Assembly (NCBI RefSeq): GCF_001510665.1
Contig: NZ_LMTI01000002.1
Span: 1 to 64,000 of the forward strand
DNA: 64,000 bases
Source: Bacillus sp. FJAT-27445
GTDB taxonomy: Bacteria > Bacillota > Bacilli > Bacillales > Cytobacillaceae
Direction of reading: 5' to 3'
Below, in pieces: positions 7,060 through 15,348 of this stretch. The notes under the pieces were generated by a model, which was not told where the DNA came from, did no database searches, and saw only the letters and a list, made by a program, of their open reading frames with translations. Every line of letters starts with the position of its first letter. Position 1 is the stretch's first letter. Both the position numbers and the translations under genes were made by a program.

Positions 7060-7428
7060 ATGCTGGGAGCGCGGATTAAGGAGCTTCGTTTACAAAGGGG
7101 GTACTCAATTTCGGAACTGGCTAAACTTGCGGATGTTTCGAAGTCATATTTGAGCCAGATTGAACGTGGGATACAGAAAAACCCATCACTGCAGTTTTTA
7201 AACAAAGTGGCCGCCACACTGGATACTTCGATTGAATTTTTGCTTGGAAGTCATGCTAAGGAGAACCAACCTAAAATTGTTCTTGATCATGAATGGGAAC
7301 AATTGATCCAAGAGGCAATCAAGGATGGAATGAAAAAAGAGGATTTTACTGAATACCGGAAATATATAAAATATGAGACTTGGAGAAAGGAGAAACATTC
7401 TATAAATGACGGGATTCCTGAAAAATAA
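7060..7428 (+). CDS. sinR: SinR-type transcriptional regulator (right copy)
   Basis: 122 residues. HTH_3 domain with SKSYLSQIERGIQKNPSLQF, nearly identical in the recognition helix to the left copy and to B. subtilis SinR; C-terminal SinI-like tail LDHEWEQLIQEAIKDGMKK followed by YETWRKEK. Ribosome site AAAAAGGAG, 8 bp before ATG. It is divergent from the tapA-sipW-tasA operon, so it is the better candidate for the true SinR. The two paralogues should recognise the same operator and could form heterodimers through their C-terminal tails (inference). Confidence 0.9.
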   Translation: MLGARIKELRLQRGYSISELAKLADVSKSYLSQIERGIQKNPSLQFLNKVAATLDTSIEFLLGSHAKENQPKIVLDHEWEQLIQEAIKDGMKKEDFTEYRKYIKYETWRKEKHSINDGIPEK

Positions 7429-7708
7429 CAGAAAAATAACCCTCGCTGCTTATTGACCAGCATTGTTCCGGTCAATCCGATTAATATCCTGGTGCGACCC
7501 TAGACTTGAAGTTTCTACTGAATTAGCCTTTGACCTGCTGACTACATCTAGCCAGTTTAAGGCATGAAGATGGGAAAAGTGGAATACATGGTCATGGACG
7601 AATTGTTCTTCGTTCATGGTATCCGGAACAGACGGGCATTCAGTGGGATTTTTATGTCCATTACGTCTTTGCAAGTAGTTACATTTTATTTTTTCTATTA
7701 AAATAAAA
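7429..7708. other. non-coding stretch
   Basis: Between sinR and the tatC terminator. A 90-codon minus-strand open frame (7450-7722) runs through the terminator and has no ribosome site or recognised product, so it is not called. Nothing else is evident. Confidence 0.5.
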
Positions 7709-7735
7709 ATAACCCCGGGCAAGTTACCCGGGGCA
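7709..7735 (-). terminator. terminator of tatC
   Basis: Perfect stem CCCCGGG-N7-CCCGGGG followed on the minus strand by TTATTTTTATTTT. Confidence 0.9.
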
Positions 7736-7740
7736 AAAAC

Positions 7741-8481
7741 TTATTCAGAAGCAAACTCCGCTTCTTCCTTTGCCAATTTCTTAAGCCTTTTCTTATATAC
7801 GAACTTGGAAAGATTAACAGAGATTTCATACAACAGGAGCAACGGAATGATTACAAGAAAATCCGATACAGGATCCGGTGGTGTAATCACAATTGCAATG
7901 ATGATTAGGATGAAATATGCGTACTTCCGAATTTTTGTTAATACGTACGGGTTAAGAATTCCTAGTGATGTAAGGAACATGACAACGGCTGGAAGTTCAA
8001 AAAGGACCCCGAACGGAAGCGTCATGTTCATGACAAACCGGAAATACTTTTCAGCCGTAAAGTTGGTGACAAGCATATCCCCGCCAAGCTCCACGAGAAA
8101 GGAAAGGACATTCGGGAAAATGACGAAATAGCCGAATGCCAAGCCGGCAATGAACAGAAGAAATAATGCCGGTATATAGGAAAGGGAAATTTTCCTCTCA
8201 ACGGGCTTTAATGCAGGTTTTACAAACAGCCAGATCTGAAAGGCCAGTATCGGTATTGTCCCAGCTATTGCGATTAAGGACGCGAGCGTGAAATAGATCC
8301 AGACAATATCACTTGGGCCAAGGACAATCAGCTTGACGTCTAGGTCGCGGACAAACCATTTATAAATATCCTCCACATAGGCAAAGCCTACGCCAAAAAA
8401 TATTACGAATGAAATTGCGGAAATTATGATTCTTTTCCGAAGTTCATCAAGATGGTCAACTACATTTAATTCTTTATCCAT
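7741..8481 (-). CDS. tatC: Sec-independent protein translocase TatC
   Basis: 246 residues with six hydrophobic segments. The N-terminal HLDELRKRI, the FxxFVKPAL-type loop (WLFVKPALKPVERK), FGVLFELPAVVMFL and ITPPDPVSD are TatC signature sequences. TatC is the signal-peptide receptor of the twin-arginine translocase in the cytoplasmic membrane. It pairs with tatA at 8677-8871 on the same strand, separated by an unusually long 195-bp space, so cotranscription is likely but not certain. Confidence 0.95.
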   Translation of the reverse strand: MDKELNVVDHLDELRKRIIISAISFVIFFGVGFAYVEDIYKWFVRDLDVKLIVLGPSDIVWIYFTLASLIAIAGTIPILAFQIWLFVKPALKPVERKISLSYIPALFLLFIAGLAFGYFVIFPNVLSFLVELGGDMLVTNFTAEKYFRFVMNMTLPFGVLFELPAVVMFLTSLGILNPYVLTKIRKYAYFILIIIAIVITPPDPVSDFLVIIPLLLLYEISVNLSKFVYKKRLKKLAKEEAEFASE

Positions 8482-8676
8482 ATTATTCTCCCTGTCCTAA
8501 GTTGTAATCAACCAGGGGCTCTGCGCATGGCATCCAGCTGCCCTGCGAGGCACAAATGGCTATTAGAAAAGGGTCCCTTCCAATGCTCCATTTTCCCTTG
8601 AGCAAGGCCGTGAACCCTCGGTTGAATGATATTTAATGTCGGGGAATCCAGGTGCGAATGGTCGAAATCCTGTCCA

Positions 8677-8871
8677 TTATTTTGTAGCTTTTTTCTTTTC
8701 TTCCTCAAGGTCTTCCATTACATCACTGGTCAGTTCACGGGTCGACTTTTTGAATTCACGAAGCGTTTGGCCAAATGCGCGTCCGATTTCAGGAAGCTTC
8801 TTAGGCCCGAATATGATCAAGGCAAGGACAAGAATAAGAATTAATCCAGGAACTCCAATATTATTCAACAT
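8677..8871 (-). CDS. tatA: twin-arginine translocase subunit TatA
   Basis: 64 residues: short N-terminal membrane helix (about 6-22), the hinge [22 protein letters not shown], then an amphipathic and acidic/basic tail. FGPxKLPE is the TatA/TatE signature. It forms the pore component of the Tat translocase with TatC. Confidence 0.95.
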   Translation of the reverse strand: MLNNIGVPGLILILVLALIIFGPKKLPEIGRAFGQTLREFKKSTRELTSDVMEDLEEEKKKATK

Positions 8872-9191
8872 GTAGTAACATCCCCTTCGGTATAGTGAAT
8901 CTACTATGATTATAGTACTTTTAATAAGGCAGTGGGCTATTTTACGCTAAAATTCATCAGAATTTCACATTTCGAGAAAATGGCCTTTTTAGAGATGCCT
9001 TAATCCGCCTGTGTCTGTTCCAATTTAACAATAAGCGGAAAATTAGTCAATGGATTAACTCGATAACGATAGTTTGCGAAAAGTTGGAAATCTCATGTTC
9101 TTTTTTTAATTTAACAGGAAGCTTTTACATATACTAAATAAATGCTTGCGGCTAACAGCATTCATTTCATTAAACAAAGGGGGTGGCGGGG
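8872..9191. other. intergenic region between tatA and the gene at 9192
   Basis: About 320 bp with divergent promoters expected for tatA (minus) and the small gene (plus). No gene, repeat or clear regulatory palindrome is seen. Confidence 0.5.
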
Positions 9192-9431
9192 ATGGAATTT
9201 TCGCTGGAAAACTACGAATGCGTCCTGCCGGTGGAAGTGACGATTGATGAAGATAATGGGCGTTATATGATTCGAAAAAGCGATACAAGCGGTGTCTTTT
9301 TCAACACCCCTTCAGAACTGATTAATTGGGTAAAGGCCCATTTTCAGGAGGAAGAATTTCTGAGCCCTGAGGCTTTCAGGAATATGATGGGAAAGCTTTC
9401 AGAATATGAGCAGACGGGCTTTCAGGGATAA
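9192..9431 (+). CDS. small conserved-looking hypothetical protein
   Basis: 79 residues from ATG 9192, chosen over GTG 9183 because AAAGGGGG precedes it at about 8 bp. The protein is acidic and globular-looking (FSLENYECVLPVEVTIDEDN... SGVFFNTPSELINWVKAHF), with no membrane segment or signal peptide. No family is recognised. The gene is monocistronic: it ends directly before a bidirectional terminator shared with dfrA. Confidence 0.7.
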   Translation: MEFSLENYECVLPVEVTIDEDNGRYMIRKSDTSGVFFNTPSELINWVKAHFQEEEFLSPEAFRNMMGKLSEYEQTGFQG

Positions 9432-9436
9432 AGAAC

Positions 9437-9469
9437 AAAAAACATCAGCTGCGAGGCTGATGTTTTTTT
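9437..9469. terminator. bidirectional terminator
   Basis: Stem ACATCAGC-N6-GCTGATGT flanked by A run and T run, between convergent genes (9192-9431 and dfrA). Confidence 0.9.
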
Positions 9470-9485
9470 GTTTGCAAGACCTATT

Positions 9486-9980
9486 TTACTGGTCCGTTTT
9501 TCTGGCATATATCCTAAATTCGTAATCGTAAGGATTTTTTTCGTTCCTGGGCCCTTTTTCAGAAGAAAGGAGTTCCCATTCTTCCAAATCGAACTCAGGG
9601 AAAAACGTGTCTCCCTCAAATTCTACATGGATTAGGGTGATATACAGCTTGTCCGCGTATGGGAACATTTCCTTGAAGATTTCCGCTCCGCCGATAACAA
9701 AGTACTCTTCTTCATTTTCCCTGCAGTATTCAACGAATTCCTCAATCGAATGCAGAACCGTACATCCATCATTTGAATACTCCTTGTTACGGGTAATAAT
9801 GATATTTTCCCTTCCCGGAAGCGGACGCCCAATCGATACAAAGGTTTTTCTGCCCATCGCAATCGGATGGCCCATTGTTGAAGACTTGAAAAATTTCAGA
9901 TCCTCTGGGATATGCCAAGGCAGTTTGTTCTCTTTGCCTATTACCCGATTTCTGTCCATTGCCCAAATAAACGAAATCAT
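9486..9980 (-). CDS. dfrA: dihydrofolate reductase
   Basis: 164 residues, the normal size for chromosomal bacterial DHFR. Shows the N-terminal [21 protein letters not shown] (catalytic acidic residue in the following PEDLKFFK), [16 protein letters not shown] and the NADPH-binding [11 protein letters not shown]. It reduces dihydrofolate to tetrahydrofolate with NADPH. Its start overlaps the thyA stop by 4 bp, so the two are translationally coupled: ThyA makes the dihydrofolate that DfrA recycles. Confidence 0.97.
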   Translation of the reverse strand: MISFIWAMDRNRVIGKENKLPWHIPEDLKFFKSSTMGHPIAMGRKTFVSIGRPLPGRENIIITRNKEYSNDGCTVLHSIEEFVEYCRENEEEYFVIGGAEIFKEMFPYADKLYITLIHVEFEGDTFFPEFDLEEWELLSSEKGPRNEKNPYDYEFRIYARKTDQ

Positions 9981-10771
9981 ACGCTGACCGCTCCCTTGAT
10001 GTGCGGATGTGGATCATATCCTTCTAGGGTGAAATCATCGAACTTGAATGAGAAGATATCCTTCACTTCAGGGTTGATGGCCATGGTCGGCAGTTTCCTT
10101 GGATCGCGGCCCATCTGTTCCTTAACCTGATCGATATGGTTTTTATAAATATGTACATCCCCGAACGTATGGACGAATTCGCCTGGCTTCAAATCGCAAA
10201 CCTGGGCAACCATCAGCGTCAAAAGAGCGTAGGAGGCAATGTTGAACGGCACGCCAAGAAACAGGTCCGCTGAACGTTGGTACAGCTGGCACGACAATTT
10301 TCCGTCCGCGACATAAAACTGGAACATGCAGTGGCAAGGAGCAAGCGCCATGTTATCAATCTCGGCAACATTCCAGGCATTCACAATCATTCTTCTGGAA
10401 TCGGGATTTGTTTTAATCTGTTCGATCAGTTCGCTAATCTGGTCGACAACCTTTCCGTCTGCACCTTCCCAAGAGCGCCATTGTTTCCCGTATACCGGTC
10501 CCAGGTTTCCATTTTCATCAGCCCATTCGTTCCAAATCCTAACCCCGTTATCCTGCAGATACTGGATATTTGTATCCCCGTTTAAAAACCAAAGAAGCTC
10601 ATGAATGATTGATCGCAAATGAAGCTTTTTGGTTGTAATAAGCGGAAACCCTTCCTTTAAATCAAATCGCATCTGGTATCCAAATGTGCTAATTGTGCCA
10701 GTCCCTGTCCTGTCATCCTTTTCAGTTCCATTCTCAAGGACATGCCTGCACAGCTCTAAATATTGTTTCAT
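9977..10771 (-). CDS. thyA: thymidylate synthase (ThyA family)
   Basis: 264 residues, the length of E. coli ThyA and B. subtilis ThyB. Contains the catalytic cysteine in [14 protein letters not shown] (about residue 146), [10 protein letters not shown], and the dUMP/folate region [13 protein letters not shown]. It methylates dUMP to dTMP using methylene-tetrahydrofolate. It is followed directly by dfrA; the same pair occurs in B. subtilis (thyB-dfrA). Confidence 0.97.
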   Translation of the reverse strand: MKQYLELCRHVLENGTEKDDRTGTGTISTFGYQMRFDLKEGFPLITTKKLHLRSIIHELLWFLNGDTNIQYLQDNGVRIWNEWADENGNLGPVYGKQWRSWEGADGKVVDQISELIEQIKTNPDSRRMIVNAWNVAEIDNMALAPCHCMFQFYVADGKLSCQLYQRSADLFLGVPFNIASYALLTLMVAQVCDLKPGEFVHTFGDVHIYKNHIDQVKEQMGRDPRKLPTMAINPEVKDIFSFKFDDFTLEGYDPHPHIKGAVSV

Positions 10772-10819
10772 ATTACCCCTCCATCTTTACGCCATTGTAT
10801 CAGAAAAGGCCCGGAATCA

Positions 10820-11524
10820 TCAATCCAAGCCTTTCAGGATGGCGTATGTTGAAGGAGCGTTTTTCTCCAAATACGCATTGGTTTCAGCGCTGTAATAGTA
10901 TACAGCAAAGGCTTCGGCAAAATATTCTTCCGGATAGTGGAGGAAATAATCCTGTCCGGGGAACAGGATTGAGCGCTCTTTTTCCCAGACGGCTTTAAAT
11001 GAATCCTTTTGTGAAAAGCCACCATATATAAGCCTGTCAACAGAATGTGCAAGTTCATGAAGTTCCAAATTCACCGATCCATGCCCATTCCCCTTGCCAC
11101 TTGAACCAATTTTAACAAGAACGATCTTCGAACCCCCGATTCCCGGGACATCATCCCAGGTGGTTCCATTGCTGTATCCTCTTGGGGTTACGCCCTTCAA
11201 GTGGCTCGCACTCGGATTGTCTGTCAGCTTTCCATCAAACAGCCTGACCACTATTCCAGCTTTGTGTATTTTTACGAGAAGCGGTTCCGGCAGTCTGGCC
11301 AGCGTGTTAATGATTCCGGCTGCCTGTTTTGCGTTAAAGGAGTCTCTTGGCAAAAGAATCGTTTCCCCCATCAGCCGGTTCGTCTCTCCATTTTTTATGG
11401 CTATCATAAGGCGGGCACTGTCCTGGTAATCCTTTAATTCAATTCCGTCAGGCGCCGCTTTCGTGGTTGAAATAAATGAAAGAAAAAAGAATACGGAAAT
11501 TATCGCGTAAAGCCATTTTTTCAC
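10820..11524 (-). CDS. exported metalloprotease of the lethal-factor/Pro-Pro endopeptidase fold (M34-like)
   Basis: About 235 residues. GTG 11524 fits the ribosome site GGGGAAG better than ATG 11530. A signal peptide (ends near residue 24, STTKAAP) precedes a single domain. The zinc site LELHELAHSVD (about residue 160) and the downstream PEEYFAEAFAVYY supply HExxH plus a distal glutamate, the pattern of anthrax-toxin-LF/PPEP-type enzymes such as Clostridioides PPEP-1. Those secreted enzymes cut Pro-Pro bonds in surface proteins. Substrate here is unknown; a Pro-rich surface protein is encoded at 3592-4485 but its linkage is only suggestive. Confidence 0.8.
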   Translation of the reverse strand: MKKWLYAIISVFFFLSFISTTKAAPDGIELKDYQDSARLMIAIKNGETNRLMGETILLPRDSFNAKQAAGIINTLARLPEPLLVKIHKAGIVVRLFDGKLTDNPSASHLKGVTPRGYSNGTTWDDVPGIGGSKIVLVKIGSSGKGNGHGSVNLELHELAHSVDRLIYGGFSQKDSFKAVWEKERSILFPGQDYFLHYPEEYFAEAFAVYYYSAETNAYLEKNAPSTYAILKGLD

Positions 11525-11667
11525 AAGCATCTTCCCCGTTTGGTTTCTAGTAGTCTAACAGGATTATAGCATGGCAGAGGGTTTTCTTAACTATGGGTTT
11601 TATTGGTAAATACTAGTTTTCTCGCAATTATGAATGATAAATCAAACAAATTTACAACATGAGTACG

Positions 11668-11696
11668 AAAAAAGCCCGACATTTCGCCAGGCTTTT
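11668..11696 (-). terminator. terminator of ypjP
   Basis: On the minus strand AAAGCC-N14-GGCTTTTTT, about 20 bp after the ypjP stop at 11718. Confidence 0.8.
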
Positions 11697-11717
11697 GAAC
11701 ATATGGTAATAGACAGA

Positions 11718-12308
11718 CTATGCCATCCACTTAGGAGGAGTATTTTTATCCCAGTATATGCTGCCAAGGTTATGGTGCTCCTGGAAATTGTCGTTGAACG
11801 TATGGTAGTGGAAATTGAACCAGTAGCCTGATTGCGGCGGATTGTCCCGTCGTACGTGGAAACGGATGACATCCTTGCCGGTTTGGCTGTGCTTAATGTT
11901 AAAAATCTTTTCAGACCGTCCGGCACCAGGCTGTTCTGAGATAGCGAGGTTCGCCAGGTCTTCGTCTGGAAATTGAATCGCGGTTTCAGCGATTGCCTTT
12001 TCAATGTTTGGCAAGACGATTTCCTTGAATTCATTTTCGATGACTGGCCTTATTTTCGTCCCGAATTTTTCATAGGAACGTTCTTCGGCAAGCCTGACCA
12101 TGTCTTCAATGAATTTGTCCCTTCCAGGAATGGCATTAAATTGGTGGCCTTCTGGCAATAGTGGTGCCGTTTTTGCCGGTTCCCGTTCGGAGGATGCTTC
12201 GCTATCGGCTTTTACACGGTCGAGGAATCCCGGCTGGGCTGGCGTGATAAGTCCGAACGTCAGCAAAGAAACCATGACGACGAACGACTTCCTTAGCCAC
12301 TTATTCAT
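11718..12308 (-). CDS. ypjP: YpjP family exported protein
   Basis: 196 residues with an N-terminal hydrophobic signal segment (about 9-25). The C-terminal half (FNIKHSQTGKDVIRFHVRRD, GYWFNFHYHTFNDNFQEHHN, and a final WDKNTPPKW) is the YpjP-like domain conserved in Bacillus, where ypjP lies next to dfrA/thyB as here. Function is unknown. The His-rich motif HYHTFNDNFQEHH suggests a metal site (inference). Ribosome site AAAGGGGTTGGGAAG precedes the ATG. Confidence 0.85.
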   Translation of the reverse strand: MNKWLRKSFVVMVSLLTFGLITPAQPGFLDRVKADSEASSEREPAKTAPLLPEGHQFNAIPGRDKFIEDMVRLAEERSYEKFGTKIRPVIENEFKEIVLPNIEKAIAETAIQFPDEDLANLAISEQPGAGRSEKIFNIKHSQTGKDVIRFHVRRDNPPQSGYWFNFHYHTFNDNFQEHHNLGSIYWDKNTPPKWMA

Positions 12309-12451
12309 CTTCCCAACCCCTTTCGTAAAAACATAATTTATGTATTGATTCTATTATACTCTTTTTTGGGCAAGACTTGGCAATAGGGTTTTAAAGTTTT
12401 TTTTAGGGATAATAGAAGTATAGTTAAAAAAACAGATAGGGATGTGGTTGT

Positions 12452-12523
12452 ATGGAATGGGTAGCTGGAGCTGGCTGCCTGGTTATGCTCGCATATTTCA
12501 TTTATCTCGCGATCGCGGATTAA
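12452..12523 (+). CDS. 23-residue single-span membrane peptide
   Basis: ATG 12452 opens a 23-residue frame MEWVAGAGCLVMLAYFIYLA ending IAD, then TAA. Almost the whole peptide is one hydrophobic helix with an acidic end, similar in size and character to KdpF-type mini-proteins, though no kdp genes are near. A GGGATGTGG sequence lies about 10 bp upstream and a strong factor-independent terminator starts 2 bp after the stop, which argues for a real transcript. No homologue is recognised. Confidence 0.5.
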   Translation: MEWVAGAGCLVMLAYFIYLAIAD

Positions 12524-12524
12524 G

Positions 12525-12560
12525 GCTGGATGCCGGCAGATGCCGGCATTCAGCTTTTTT
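12525..12560 (+). terminator. strong terminator of the 23-codon gene
   Basis: 14-bp stem GCTGGATGCCGGCA / TGCCGGCATTCAGC with a 2-nt loop region, then six T. On the other strand there is no T run, so it acts for the plus strand. Confidence 0.9.
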
Positions 12561-13326
12561 CAATATAGCCATAATGGAACTTCGCGGTTTTTCGTCTGGC
12601 CGTCTTGAAGCCAAAAGCCTCGAATCGCGGGCTTAAATAATGATCCTTCAAAACCACCCTTTTCCTGGCCACCCTTAGCGCCTCATTGAATTCCTCGCCG
12701 CCGATCCCTCCATGGAGCGCAAAGTGGCGAAGCGCATTGATTCCAACAGACTCATCAATGCTTATTTCAAACATCGGATCAAAATAGACGCAATCAACCG
12801 AATCGTCTGACTGGGACTTTAAATAGGGAAGCGCATCATTGTGGACTACTTGTACCCTTCTCATCGCGGCATCCAGCAGGTCCACTTCCGATTGCCAGGA
12901 TTTAAGGCCTTTTTTAACAATGTAACCGAGAAATTTATTCCCTTCAACCCCGGTGACACTCCCTCCCTCTCCGACGAAATAGCTCGCAACGATGGAATCC
13001 GAGGCAAGCCCAAGCGTACAATCAAGGAAAGAGTCTCCTTCTTTCAGACCTGCCGCTTCTATCAATGGGTCACTTCCCCCTTCAATGAGCCGCTTTACCC
13101 GGAACATCGCTGAGGAGGGATGAAAAAAGAACGGATCGCTTTCTCCATACCCAAACAGCTTGATGCTGTCGTTCCCCGCGACGATACAGCCGCTGCCGAC
13201 TTCCTTTTGCACTTGCAGTATTGACTTCTTTTTACGCGGAATAAAAGGAATATCCAAGTCCTCCGCAACGGACTTTGCTTTTTGAAGCATGCGTTCATTC
13301 ACCCTGCCGGCAGTCGTTACAAACAT
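12550..13326 (-). CDS. ypiP: class I SAM-dependent methyltransferase, YpiP family (RsmJ-like)
   Basis: 258 residues. The second half holds a Rossmann methyltransferase core: FLDCTLGLASDSIVASYF (SAM motif I, about residue 100), VTGVEGN, and the catalytic-type VDCVYFDPMFE. This arrangement matches B. subtilis YpiP and the rRNA guanine-N2 methyltransferase RsmJ. The N-terminal 80 residues form an additional domain. Ribosome site AGGAAGG precedes ATG 13326. Substrate in Bacillus is not certain. Its stop lies within the hairpin of the plus-strand terminator above. Confidence 0.85.
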   Translation of the reverse strand: MFVTTAGRVNERMLQKAKSVAEDLDIPFIPRKKKSILQVQKEVGSGCIVAGNDSIKLFGYGESDPFFFHPSSAMFRVKRLIEGGSDPLIEAAGLKEGDSFLDCTLGLASDSIVASYFVGEGGSVTGVEGNKFLGYIVKKGLKSWQSEVDLLDAAMRRVQVVHNDALPYLKSQSDDSVDCVYFDPMFEISIDESVGINALRHFALHGGIGGEEFNEALRVARKRVVLKDHYLSPRFEAFGFKTARRKTAKFHYGYIEKS

Positions 13327-13408
13327 ATTCTGATTCCCTTCCTAAGAAAAACTTCACTCTGCAGTTTTATACACGCATTTTCGGAAAAATTCAAAACCTC
13401 TTTAAGCG

Positions 13409-13433
13409 AAAAAAAGACGCCCTAAGGCATCCT
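13409..13433 (-). terminator. terminator of brxA
   Basis: GATGCC-TTAG-GGCGTC stem followed by seven T on the minus strand, 2 bp after the brxA stop. Confidence 0.85.
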
Positions 13434-13434
13434 T

Positions 13435-13869
13435 TTAGCAGTTGGCTTCATAAGCGGACAAGAGGTTTTCCATTACGCCTTCCATTGTGTTTCCCTCAAT
13501 GTCATGCCTTGGAATGAAGTGGACAACCTGTCCGTCCTTTAACAGGGCTACGGATGGCGAGGATGGCTCAATCCCTCCGAAATATTCACGCATCTTTGCT
13601 GTAGCTTCCTTATCCTGTCCGGCAAATACCGTTACTAGATGATCCGGCTTCTTTTCGCTATTCAATACTGACTGGGTTACTGCTGGACGAGCAAGGCCAG
13701 CCGCACAACCACAAACTGAATTGACAACCACAAGAGCGGTACCTTTTCCATCTTTCATGAACGCATCTACTTCTTCAGGGGTCTTAAGCTCCTCAAAACC
13801 AGCATTGGTCAATTCTTTGCGCATTGGCTTGACCATTTCCCTCATATATTCTTCATATGCCATAGACAT
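13435..13869 (-). CDS. brxA: bacilliredoxin BrxA (YphP)
   Basis: 144 residues from ATG 13869, chosen because GGAGG lies 8 bp upstream; this equals the family length. Thioredoxin-like fold with the active-site motif VVNSVCGCAAG (CGC), followed by ARPAV and the TVFAGQDKEAT region. BrxA removes bacillithiol from mixed disulfides on proteins after oxidative stress. In B. subtilis yphP is next to ypgR, as here. Confidence 0.93.
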   Translation of the reverse strand: MSMAYEEYMREMVKPMRKELTNAGFEELKTPEEVDAFMKDGKGTALVVVNSVCGCAAGLARPAVTQSVLNSEKKPDHLVTVFAGQDKEATAKMREYFGGIEPSSPSVALLKDGQVVHFIPRHDIEGNTMEGVMENLLSAYEANC

Positions 13870-13944
13870 ACTAAATCCCTCCATTTCTATTCTTTAGCAT
13901 ACTATAATTTTCTACTGTTCCAAAATCTAACTTCCAATCCAACA

Positions 13945-15078
13945 TTATAAATTTGCTTTCCTTGCCTCGGTCATTTGTTTCCAAACCGATCCTTTTGCTT
14001 CCTCTCCACCTTCAATTCTTGCAATCGCCATCTTCGCCTGCATGGCAACTTCGAATTCGGGGTCATTTGCTGCTTCTTTCAGGGCATCTAATGCAGACTC
14101 TTCTCCTTCTTCAAAAAGAAACATCGCCGCGCGCCAGCGAACGAGTTTGCTCGAGTCCTTAAGCGCTTCTGCCATAGCTGCCCCCGCTTCCGCAAAACCA
14201 AGGTCGGACAAGCAGTCTCCTGCAGTCCGTCTTACTGTAACAGTTTTGTCCTTTAATGCTTTATAAAGGTACGGAAGAACGGCCTTGTCTTCGATCATGC
14301 CGAGATATACTGTTGCAAGCCTCCGGATTGACGGCTTCTCATCATACAATGCTTTTTCAAGAAGCGGCAAATCCTCCAGTTCCGGATCAGGCATTTGCTC
14401 GAGCCTTTGGTAGCGGATCCTCCAGTCAGGATTATCCAAGTCTTCAGCTGTAATCTTAGTACGCTTTCTAGGTTGCCTGGCCTGCACTGCAGCTCCGCCG
14501 GTTTGGGCCGTTTTTACAAGTTCGGCAAGCCGAGACTCAGGATAGGCGGCAGTAAGTTCTTCAACAACCTCGTTGCCGATTTGGTCAAAGTCACCGTAGC
14601 GAATGCCAAAATCCTGCCATTTTCGAATCAGAATGTAATTTTCGCCTTCCAGCTGGGCCTTTTCCCTGGCAGTAAGGAATGCAGCCGGCATCCCGAAGCG
14701 CCTTTCCTCAGATCCATCCATCAATTTCACCTGTAGTGGAATGTCCTTGAACATTTGTACTTGAACCTGGATTTCGCCAAAATTGGAGGAAAGGGGGCTT
14801 CCGGCATTTTCGCTCTCGGCATCCTCGCCGAAAGCTTCCCGTACTTTTGCGAGCAGATCCTTCCAATCGTATTTCGCGTTCCTTTCCACAGCGATGAAGT
14901 CGGCAACGTGGTAAACACCTTTAACCCCTTCTATTTCTAAAACCTTTTTTATAACAGGAGGAGCTCCATCCAGGTTTTCTTTTTTATAATTATGGCTCTT
15001 CCCCATGGGCAGTTCCTGGTCAAGGTTAATCTTCATTGTATTCGAGCTCGGGGTCGGCTCAATTGATTTTATTTTCAC
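13945..15078 (-). CDS. ypgR: YpgR/CvfC: Nfu-N domain plus HEAT repeats
   Basis: About 377 residues. GTG 15078 is preferred to GTG 15087 because TGAGGTGA precedes it at 7 bp. Residues 1-85 match the Nfu/NifU N-terminal (scaffold) domain (KSIEPTPSSNTMKINLDQEL..., GVYHVADFIAVERN). A linker domain follows, then from about 215 PBS/HEAT-like repeats (YDEKPSIRRLATVYLGMIED; LKDKTVTVRRTAGDCLSDLG). The S. aureus relative is CvfC, a virulence-associated protein of unclear mechanism. Location is cytoplasmic. It is preceded by the 15190-15293 hairpin repeats. Confidence 0.87.
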   Translation of the reverse strand: MKIKSIEPTPSSNTMKINLDQELPMGKSHNYKKENLDGAPPVIKKVLEIEGVKGVYHVADFIAVERNAKYDWKDLLAKVREAFGEDAESENAGSPLSSNFGEIQVQVQMFKDIPLQVKLMDGSEERRFGMPAAFLTAREKAQLEGENYILIRKWQDFGIRYGDFDQIGNEVVEELTAAYPESRLAELVKTAQTGGAAVQARQPRKRTKITAEDLDNPDWRIRYQRLEQMPDPELEDLPLLEKALYDEKPSIRRLATVYLGMIEDKAVLPYLYKALKDKTVTVRRTAGDCLSDLGFAEAGAAMAEALKDSSKLVRWRAAMFLFEEGEESALDALKEAANDPEFEVAMQAKMAIARIEGGEEAKGSVWKQMTEARKANL

Positions 15079-15189
15079 TTTGTTCACCTCACATTCACTG
15101 TAACATAATGGATTTCCTATTTCATTTATTGAAATCTCATAGTGGGAAGAAAAACTGGCGGCACCCTTCTATAAGGGAGATCAGGTCTT

Positions 15190-15293
15190 GATGAAGACAC
15201 TTTCAGACAGGAAAACTTCTCCAAACTGTCTTCATTACCTCGATGAAGACACTTTCAGCCATGATTTCCTATCAAAACTGTCTTCATAACATT
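15190..15293. repeat. two-unit 52-bp hairpin repeat
   Basis: Units start at 15190 and 15242, exactly 52 bp apart. Each starts GATGAAGACACTTTCAG, has about 20 variable bases, and ends AACTGTCTTCAT. GTCTTCAT of unit 1 and ATGAAGAC of unit 2 enclose a 7-nt loop, giving a 23-bp hairpin. This has the same length and GTCTT...AAGAC arms plus the TTTCA flank seen in the 17944-18343 array, so both are probably one repeat family. It lies between ypgR and yfmR. No coding potential. Confidence 0.8.
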
Positions 15294-15348
15294 GACTATA
15301 AATGTCCACCATGCAATCTAAGTTAAAACATTCTTGATAACCGAAATA

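Noticed and set aside
7450-7722. 90-codon open frame, minus strand, upstream part of the tatC terminator region
   Set aside because: It starts inside the tatC terminator, lacks a ribosome site and matches no family I know.
8508-8708. 66-codon open frame between tatC and tatA
   Set aside because: It overlaps tatA on the same strand in another frame and has no ribosome site.
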